From Aspidiotus rigidus (taxonomy: Eukaryota; Arthropoda; Insecta; Hemiptera; Diaspididae), in the NCBI GenBank assembly GCA_035079385.1, contig JAVHKY010000034.1, positions 496,001 to 560,000 of the forward strand: a DNA stretch of 64,000 nucleotides. The letters are read 5' to 3'. The notes under the pieces are model-generated. The model saw only the letters and a list, made by a program, of their open reading frames with translations, searched no databases and was not told the DNA's origin. Both the position numbers and the translations under genes were made by a program. Position 1 is the first letter of the stretch, and each line of letters begins with the position of its first letter. This document shows, piece after piece, positions 58,441 through 64,000 of the stretch.

Positions 58441-59624
58441 TTAAAGAATTAAATAACCTTTCCTATGAGATAAAATTTTTGTGTCTTCAAGAATCTGGTG
58501 ATTCTAATATAAAATTTTATACTCTTTCTAATACTTCAAATAATTTTTTGAAAAGTCATCTATTTGTTAGAGATCTAGCTTTTACGCTTTTTTGAGATCT
58601 ATTAAATTTGGCTCACACGCCTTTCAGTCTCAGTTACCCATTATAATATACCTGCATGGAAGGGCGTATCGACATCTTACCTCTTTCATCATCATGTATT
58701 GGTGCATACGCCCTTTGGCCTACCAATACTCACTGTCATTTTGATTTTTGGCGCTTACATCTAAATGGAATTTGTCTCCTGATCCCTTTTGAAATAAGTT
58801 GGAGATCCAAGATTTTGGCACAATCGAATATACCCTCTTACTTTTCAGTTAAGCTGAAAATATTGATATCTCAATTTGAGCCCACAATATTATGATAAGA
58901 GAGTTTTGATTTTCAATCCATATAGTATGATAAGAGGAGACTAAAAAAATCTAGACTTTGTGAGGATTTAATCCCGAATTCAATCCCTAATACGAAATCC
59001 AATTTGACCCCTAGAACAGGTTCCCTGTGTTCTTTGTCCAACTTTGGTAGAGAAGCATCAAGTGTTTTCAGTAGCAACGCTTTCGGCTTTCGGCTCATAA
59101 AATTTGTCCAGGGCGCAGGTATTTTGGCATTTCTTCAGGAGTAACTGAAGAAGGGTTATTACGCTCTGAAGCCGATTTAGGGCGCTCTGAGAATTGGGAC
59201 CTAACATCCAAACGAGCAGCTCCGCTTCGATTTTCCAGAGCAAGAACCCAAACATCAAAGTCCAAGGGTTCCTCAGTTTCTCATAGTGAATCGACAAGAA
59301 AAATTCTCTTTATTATCAGTAAAAACTATTATTAAGCTCCTTCTACCGAGAAGAAAACTTTCTACAAATAATTACCAAAAAAAAAACAAACAAACAAAGC
59401 AGAGAAATGAAAAAAAATACACTCATTGCTACTCATAAAAGGTCGTATATCTGCTCGATTCAAGTTCAATGAAGTTTTTCTGAAAAGAGGAATTTTTTTT
59501 TTACTGAATGCAAGAGCATTTTTTTTATCTTGATACGCAATAAACTCGAAACAACATTTAAATAAATGAACTTCATGTAACACTCACTATGGTACACAGA
59601 TGTAAAAGGTTTTTTAAACAAAAT
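58441..59624. other. No gene; contains a dispersed-repeat fragment at 58921-59060
   Basis: Bases 58975-59055 (AATCCAATTTGACC, AACAGGTTCCCTGTGTTC, TTTGTCCAACTTTGGTA) align with 45124-45185. The 79-codon minus frame at 59058-59297 and the Ser-rich alternative frame over the same bases have no recognised family. A runs lie near 59379-59388. Confidence 0.5.
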
Positions 59625-60036
59625 TCATTCCTGGTTCAAGTTACGACCATGAGCTCGAATTCTTGAACGGATGGGGCTTCTACGGCGGGCTAGGCTTTGC
59701 GGGCGACCAGAATTTAGACGAGATGGGCTGTTGGCTCGACGAACAAGCTTTCTCTGCGGTGATCCTCTGCTAGCAGGACCAGGCTTTGTTAAACAAAGGG
59801 GATTTTGCTTGTTCGTTGCTGTCGAATTAGGTAGAATACTGCGACTACCTCTGCTTGGACTTGAAGCTCTTGACAGGGGGCTTGCATCACTTACAGTCAC
59901 CTGCATCAAAATCGGAGAGAAAAATATGATTAAAATTTCAAACCTGATAAAAATATGTAAAATTGTGCAAGAATTCATCTACCTGGAGTGACAGAATGAC
60001 CAATCCAAAATAAAACAGCGCTTTCAATAATTCCAT
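59625..60036 (-). CDS. Two-exon gene for a small secreted Ser/Arg-rich protein
   Basis: Exon 1 (60036-59983) starts at an ATG and codes MELLKALFYFGLVILSLQ: one basic residue, then a hydrophobic core, a clear signal peptide. It ends at CAG|gtagat. The 82-base intron (59982-59901) ends ttgatgcag. Exon 2 (59900-59625) joins in phase 0, begins VTVSDASPLSRASS and ends HGRNLNQE before a stop; the product is 109 residues. The mature part is strongly basic with repeated SP/SR/RS/RR pairs (SPSRGSRS, RRRSPIRSRIR) and one Cys, so disordered and possibly proteolytically processed at the RR pairs. A TATA box lies 90 bases upstream. No homologue was recognised. A secreted peptide, peptide precursor or effector are all open; the gene model itself is fairly strong. 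The exon at 63167-63300 may belong to a related gene. Confidence 0.65.
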
Positions 60037-60125
60037 TGCAATGCAAATATTTTCCGAAGTGCTTTACAGCACAATATAGCCAAGTATCGATTTTTATTTT
60101 GACATTCCTAGGTCGTCAACAGCTT

Positions 60126-60133
60126 CTTATATA
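60126..60133 (-). promoter_or_regulatory. TATA box of the secreted Ser/Arg gene
   Basis: TATATAAG on the minus strand lies 90 bases before the ATG at 60036. A start about 30 bases downstream would give a ~60-base leader containing a 3-codon upstream ORF (ATGTCAAAATAA). Confidence 0.5.
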
Positions 60134-60724
60134 GACAATTTTCTTCGACGTATTCCAAAAATTTCAAATAAAATAAAAATAAAATCTTGAACACTTGTAC
60201 TCTGTATTATTAGTAATGAACTTATTCATATCCCAGCTTACTTCTATTCTATTCACGCGCAATTAATGTTATCCTTTTTTATGACGAACTTCAACGCGAG
60301 AACTACTAACATACACCTATACTTTTTTTCAGATCTAAAATTAGATTATTCAATATCCACTACTTCAATACACATTTACGAAATGGGTTTTCGATCTCAC
60401 ACCTATGAATTTACGGTATTCAGGAAAAGACTCTGACCTCAAGCACATTATTTTACTTCGGGAATAATTTTTACAAACCCATGGAAAGTAGGATTCATGA
60501 ACTACGAGTTATTAAGCCCGCTTCACGTTTGTTTTGGTTTTAAAATTTTGCAAGCGCTACGAGCGAGAGACACAAGAGCGTTGAAGCAAAAAATCCTATT
60601 GAGATTTCCCCTGTTGAGAAAATTTTACCGACTTTTGATCGTCTTAAATTAATTCCACCAAGTATTATCAACTGTCGATAAATTTATCAATCACTTCTCG
60701 ACGCTGGTATATGATCTGGTAGAG
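60134..60724. other. No gene recognised
   Basis: Ordinary AT-rich upstream sequence of the secreted-protein gene. No motif or repeat noticed. Confidence 0.4.
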
Positions 60725-61030
60725 CAGTGGTTCTCAAAATTTTTAGGCATGCGGCAAATCTGGCGGTACAGTGGATAAAAATTCAGTGAAATTCTGATGT
60801 ACAAAGGTGTTTGATAAGTATGGATCTAATCGCGAAAAAAATGTAGGGATAGTGAATTATTGCACCCATTTCAGTTTTTCGAGTGATGAAGACGAAAAGT
60901 GACGGTTCAACCTGGTTTCAAGTTTAGGAATATATGATTAATAAATTAATAATTAACTTTTTATAATACATGAAGCGAAAGTGCTGCGTATTGTGTTCGT
61001 TTTTCGTAGCGAAACATGCCGTTATCAGAA

Positions 61031-61083
61031 CCGTGGCGAAAATGTTTTACCAGTGGCGAAAATGTTTTACCCGTGGCGAAAAT
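61031..61083 (+). repeat. 20-bp tandem repeat
   Basis: CCGTGGCGAAAATGTTTTAC occurs at 61031, 61051 (first bases CAG) and partly at 61071. It lies inside the hAT 3' region. Confidence 0.85.
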
Positions 61084-61179
61084 CAAGTCAGTGGTGCCAT
61101 TCGAAAAATTCGTAAACATTCTTTTTGAACGATAACCAATTTAAATTGTAGGCCTAAGTGTTTCTTTCACTACATGTAT

Positions 61180-61315
61180 TATAAAAAGTACTGTTTGTAA
61201 TTCGTGTCGAAAACAAACGATATTGGAACTCGCTTATCCACACTCGCTTCGCTCGTGTGGCTACACTGCGCTCGTTCCAATATCGTTCATTTTCGCCACT
61301 TATTACAAAATGTAC
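61180..61315. repeat. Palindrome centred near 61250
   Basis: The core AACGATATTGGAAC ... GTTCCAATATCGTT, with CACACTCG-CTTCG-CTCGTGTG in the middle, is closely inverted. Weaker inverse similarity (AGTACTGTTTGTAAT against ATTACAAAATGTACT) extends the arms to ~60 bases. The centre is much GC-richer than the flanks. Confidence 0.75.
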
Positions 61316-61865
61316 TATTTCGACAACGCCGAAATATTTTACATTATTAACCAGACTGGACAAGGCCGTGAAGTTCTCTCAGTCATTCTTTTGAATACAC
61401 TTGTTCCACATCTCAACTTTCTCCTTGGTCCCTTCCATTTTATTCATCGAGAAAATTATCTTTTCATTTCGCCCTTGTATGGCACAGGAGAATCCCCTTG
61501 GTTCAATGAAGAAATCCCCCTCATATTTTAATTTCTTGTAACTTGAAAAAAAAAAACTGTACAATTGGCCCCTCCTAAAACGAGAAAATACGAAGAATCG
61601 TCTTTATCAAAGTGGCTTCACAACACCCCTGCATTGGCAAATTCAGCACATTAAGTTTATCAAATATATTGGCTAAGTAAGCAAGTTGCAAGCAGAATGC
61701 GTCATCTTGCAAAAAGGCAACAGTGCAGTCATCCTTTTCGGCTACAAAAAATTCAATTAATGCTTCCTGCAATTCTAGAAAGCGATTTACAATCCTAACT
61801 CGAGGTAACCATCTAACCTCGATATGGAGTAGTAGAGTTACATGGTCAGTATTCATGTTCCTGCT

Positions 61866-62727
61866 GGGTTTCTATGAGGTATCGCCCCCTGGCAAAATAT
61901 CGTATTCATGCATTGGAAAATGTTTGTTGATATTAAAAACGATTTTTAAAAAGAATTTCAGATTTTTATCCCCTATATATCCTCAAATATGGCCAAATAA
62001 ATGTTATTTCTTAAAAATTCATATCTCAGGGAGTTTTTATCCGATTTTTTTGAACTTTGGTAAAATGGAAAGTATTTTTTGAGGTGAATCGACTGATAAT
62101 TTTTTTGGAATTTTTCAATCAATATTTTTCGCCGAATTGCCCATTTTATCATTTTTTAACGCTCATTCTCCAGGTTCTTACCAGACTGCAATTCTGAAAA
62201 AATATATATCATGTAATAAATTAGTATCTACTTAAAAAAAAAAATACCCATATTTTTTCAAGTGGTCCATCATAACGAAAATTGACAATAACTAATTTTT
62301 TTCTGATTTTCATGATCAAAAATACGTACAATTTTCTCTGATAAAAAATTTTTTAGTACTCCCATAATCTTTCTAAAATGTTTCCAAAAGTATTGCAGAT
62401 ACTTTCTATCCCGTCGCTCTTTATGGAGGACTGAATCCTGAAAAATTAGTGTTGAAAACGACTAAAATGGGCGATTCGGCAAGAAATATTGATTGGAAAA
62501 TTCCAAAAAAATTATCAGTCGATTTGTCTTAGAAGATACTCTTCATTTTACCAAAGTTCAGAAAATTCCGATAAAAACTCCCTGAGATATGAATTTTAAA
62601 GAAAATAACATTTATTTGGCCATATTTGAGGATATAGGGGATAAAAATATGAAATTCTTTTTAAAAATCGTTTTTAATATAATATGAATACGATATTTGG
62701 CCTAGGGCCGATGCTCCATTGAAACCC
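61866..62727. mobile_element. 862-bp foldback element inside the hAT transposase
   Basis: The arms (61866-62180 and 62437-62727) are inverted copies of about 300 bases starting GGGTTTC and sharing AAATATCGTATTCAT, AAAAACGATTTTTAAAAAGA, TCCTCAAATATGGCCAAATA and ATTCATATCTCAGGGAGTTT. The spacer is ~256 AT-rich bases without an ORF. It lies between the FVKSNP and NTDHV blocks of the transposase, which are nearly adjacent in intact proteins, so it is an insertion into that gene. The exact target duplication is unclear. Confidence 0.8.
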
Positions 62728-63166
62728 GGCCATAGTCTTACTTCAAGGATTAGATTTGACAAAGTTTATGATTTTGACAATCTTATTGAACATGTCTTGT
62801 AGAGCGCTGCTACAAGGTTTTGCCACAAGAACTTCCCTGTGTGGATAAAACAATGCAATGCTGGATGACGATGGACGGATTTTTCTGCAGAGCTCTGGTC
62901 ACAAACCCTTACATTTACTTTGAAAATAATTTTATGATGAATAGCTTTTCATAATAAAGTAGTACAGAGTGTCTTTTCCAAGATCAAACATTACAAACTA
63001 TTTGTGTATGAATTTAAAACTTGCGCATTAACCCCCCGGTAGAAATCTCCAAGCCCGTCACGTGAAGGAGTTCTTCTCTTTCTAAAATATTTAATGGACG
63101 AAATTTATTTTAATATCGAGTAAGTATTATTTCAATCTCCATTCAGACGAATAAAAGCTTACTTAC

Positions 63167-63300
63167 GTCGCAGAAGGGGATCTGGAGCGGTATCGCCTAG
63201 GACGATTTTTCACAACTTCCTCAAGTTTCGATTGATTTCCTTCTTTTTTATCGTCACTTCCTTCATCATTCTCATCTTCTGGTTTCGCACTCGATGTTAT
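63167..63300 (-). CDS. Exon coding an acidic then Ser/Arg-rich segment
   Basis: Bounded on the minus strand by an acceptor (cattaacgttatag) and a perfect donor (gtaagt). One frame is open over all 134 bases: ITSSAKPEDENDEGSDDKK, a KLEEVVKN stretch, then RPRRYRSRSPSA. The lack of stops, the sharp charge pattern and both consensus splice sites support a real internal exon. The frame would begin in phase 0 if the preceding exon is a signal-peptide exon like that at 60036, but that exon would lie beyond 63300 or outside the window. In this frame it cannot splice in frame to 59900 (a stop follows at once), so it belongs to another gene, perhaps a relative. An RS-domain splicing factor is an alternative. 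Confidence 0.5.
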
Positions 63301-63349
63301 CTATAACGTTAATGAGAGATCAACATACGTGCTACAGTCACATACAACC

Positions 63350-63680
63350 CGGTGAACCACGTTGATTCCAAATCGACTCGCTATCTCGACAAAACATTAC
63401 CAGAAAAATACAAAATAATCGACTTGATATCGATTCAACAGAGCAAGATCGATTTCAAATCGATGAGAAAATTTGAAGAAGGTTATTTTCTCGAAATCGA
63501 GTCCGCATCAATGTCGATTTATGGTCGATCAGTGTACATTACCTAAGAACTAAAAATCCATTTGGAATTCGACCCGGCTAAAAGATCTATTGCAGATCGT
63601 TCGAAAACGTTGGAGAAGTTGATTCGAAATAAATCTGACATTGATGTCGCAAATGAGCTATCTTGAGTCGATAAACTCTA
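63350..63680 (+). repeat. TCGACTT/AAATCGAC repeat array
   Basis: CAAATCGACTCGC (63370), ATCGACTTGATATCGATTC (63417), GATCGATTTCAAATCGATG (63446), ATGTCGATTTATGGTCGATC (63511) and TCAGTGTACATTACCTAAGA parallel the 50740-51540 array. Same orientation. Confidence 0.65.
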
Positions 63681-63687
63681 TATCGAA

Positions 63688-63930
63688 AGACCGAGGAAGA
63701 CCATATACCTGGGGCACTTCCTACGGGGCGGAAAATACGAGATTCTGAGACTGCCGTTGAGCGGAAGGATTGGTGGGGAGAGACCGCGAGGAAGGAAGAA
63801 GTTGTCGTGTCTGCGGAATATGCGGCATAGGAACGGTGTGACGGACGTAGGCGAAATCTTCCGGAGAGCATGAAAAATTGAGTAGTAGCCAACGTCACCA
63901 TGAACAAGAAGAAGGACCAATTAAGACCAA
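63688..63930 (+). pseudogene. RTE-like non-LTR C-terminal tail
   Basis: Plus strand: TIYLGHFLRGGKYEILRL, then GRIGGERPRGRKKLSCLRNM, then DVGEIFRRA and a stop at 63871; the next frame continues VVANVT. The C-terminus of many insect RTE-like RTs reads YLGHIxRxxKYxLLxLIxxG, KIxGKRxxGRRRxSWLxNLR, LFRxAxNKxxxAxMIAN. Order and spacing are the same. The copy has lost its upstream part and abuts the TCGA array. Confidence 0.8.
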
Positions 63931-64000
63931 GACTTTCAAAAGTAAATTCTCGGTTGTTTTGACGTCAACTTTCGGTTGATTGAGCCGAAATCGTTTCATT

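Larger units (their letters stand above)
60725..62960 (-). mobile_element. hAT element, transposase pseudogene, with nested repeats
   Basis: The 3' tip at 60725 is CAGTGGTTCTCAAAATTTTT, the TIR type of Charlie-like hAT elements. Minus-strand coding traces in order: HPALHCFIH then EVLVAKPC (about 62820-62870); FNKIVKIINFVKSNP (62750-62800); MNTDHVTLLLHIEVRWLPRV (61797-61856); FLELQEALIEFF; LQLAYLANIFDKLNVLNL (about 61640-61690); KEKVEMWNKC (about 61390-61420). hAT transposases of the ZBED5/SCAND3-like type have HCxxHxExL, VNFIxS, LLLHTEVRWLSRG, LAYLADIFxxLNxLNxxLQG and a KLxLW motif in this order. Frameshifts and a foldback insertion destroy it. The 5' end and its TIR were not found. Confidence 0.85.

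Noticed and set aside
59671..59991. 106-codon plus frame opposite the secreted gene
   Set aside because: No splice or promoter support; the minus strand has a TATA box, signal exon and consistent splice sites over the same bases.
61723..62082. 119-codon plus frame
   Set aside because: Antisense to the hAT transposase trace and continuing into the foldback arm.
63587..63907. 106-codon minus frame
   Set aside because: Antisense shadow of the RTE-like C-terminal tail and part of the TCGA array.
1..64000. tRNA genes, bacterial-style operons or CRISPR arrays
   Set aside because: No B-box-like tRNA signature, ribosome-binding-site-spaced ORFs or regularly spaced repeats with unique spacers were seen; the minisatellites have no spacers.

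Overview
This is a 64 kb piece of an animal nuclear genome, most likely an arthropod and plausibly an insect. The density of coding sequence is very low, the DNA is AT-rich, and coding pieces are short exons bounded by GT/AG splice sites. Nearly every recognisable protein belongs to a eukaryotic transposable element: Penelope-like, Jockey/I-like non-LTR with RNase H, RTE-like non-LTR, and hAT. A degraded mitochondrial nad5 copy reads with AT-rich invertebrate-type codons. No operon, CRISPR array, tRNA or intact rRNA gene was seen. The species cannot be named from the sequence.

Host genes are thin. The best complete candidate is a two-exon minus-strand gene (59625-60036). It has a TATA box, a signal-peptide exon, an 82-base intron and a terminal exon coding a short, very basic Ser/Arg/Pro-rich secreted protein. 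A second Ser/Arg exon lies at 63167-63300. Single exons on the plus strand look like the start of the 7TM domain of a family B/adhesion receptor (10038-10207) and the HCxAG active-site exon of a protein tyrosine phosphatase (33272-33362). Exons with good splice sites but no recognised family lie at 22729-23101 and 24838-24980.

Mobile DNA, left to right. (1) A foldback palindrome and a Penelope-like (PLE) RT fragment (5-1215). (2) A different PLE, 5'-truncated, flanked by a perfect 15-base target duplication and carrying a hammerhead ribozyme fold in its 3' end (3467-4479). (3) A 5'-truncated non-LTR element (10506-14985, minus) cut in its ORF by a 2674-bp inverted-repeat element (10843-13516); removing the latter plus one 2-bp CT copy restores the reading frame. 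(4) A 298-bp hAT-like MITE (18125-18422). (5) A mitochondrial insertion (about 19780-20760). (6) A 359-bp hAT-like MITE made of GGCTAA-type motifs (26459-26817). (7) An RTE-like endonuclease fragment and a ~100-bp minisatellite (31865-33240), the minisatellite reappearing reversed at 39517-39975 on the far side of a broken PLE (36102-38052) and a foldback (38711-39299). (8) Two non-LTR fragments (44314-45660, 47560-48400), the first interrupted by a block with a 45-bp minisatellite. (9) An RTE-like fragment between inverted arms (56890-58440). (10) A hAT transposase pseudogene (60725-62960) split by an 862-bp foldback. (11) An RTE-like C-terminus at the right edge (63688-63930).

A striking repeat family made of degenerate TCGACTT/AAATCGAC motifs recurs at 18480-19560, 42180-42560, 43150-43565, 50740-51540, 53420-53900 and 63350-63680 and is not explained by any coding element seen here. 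The long stretches between these features hold only short chance ORFs and simple repeats.
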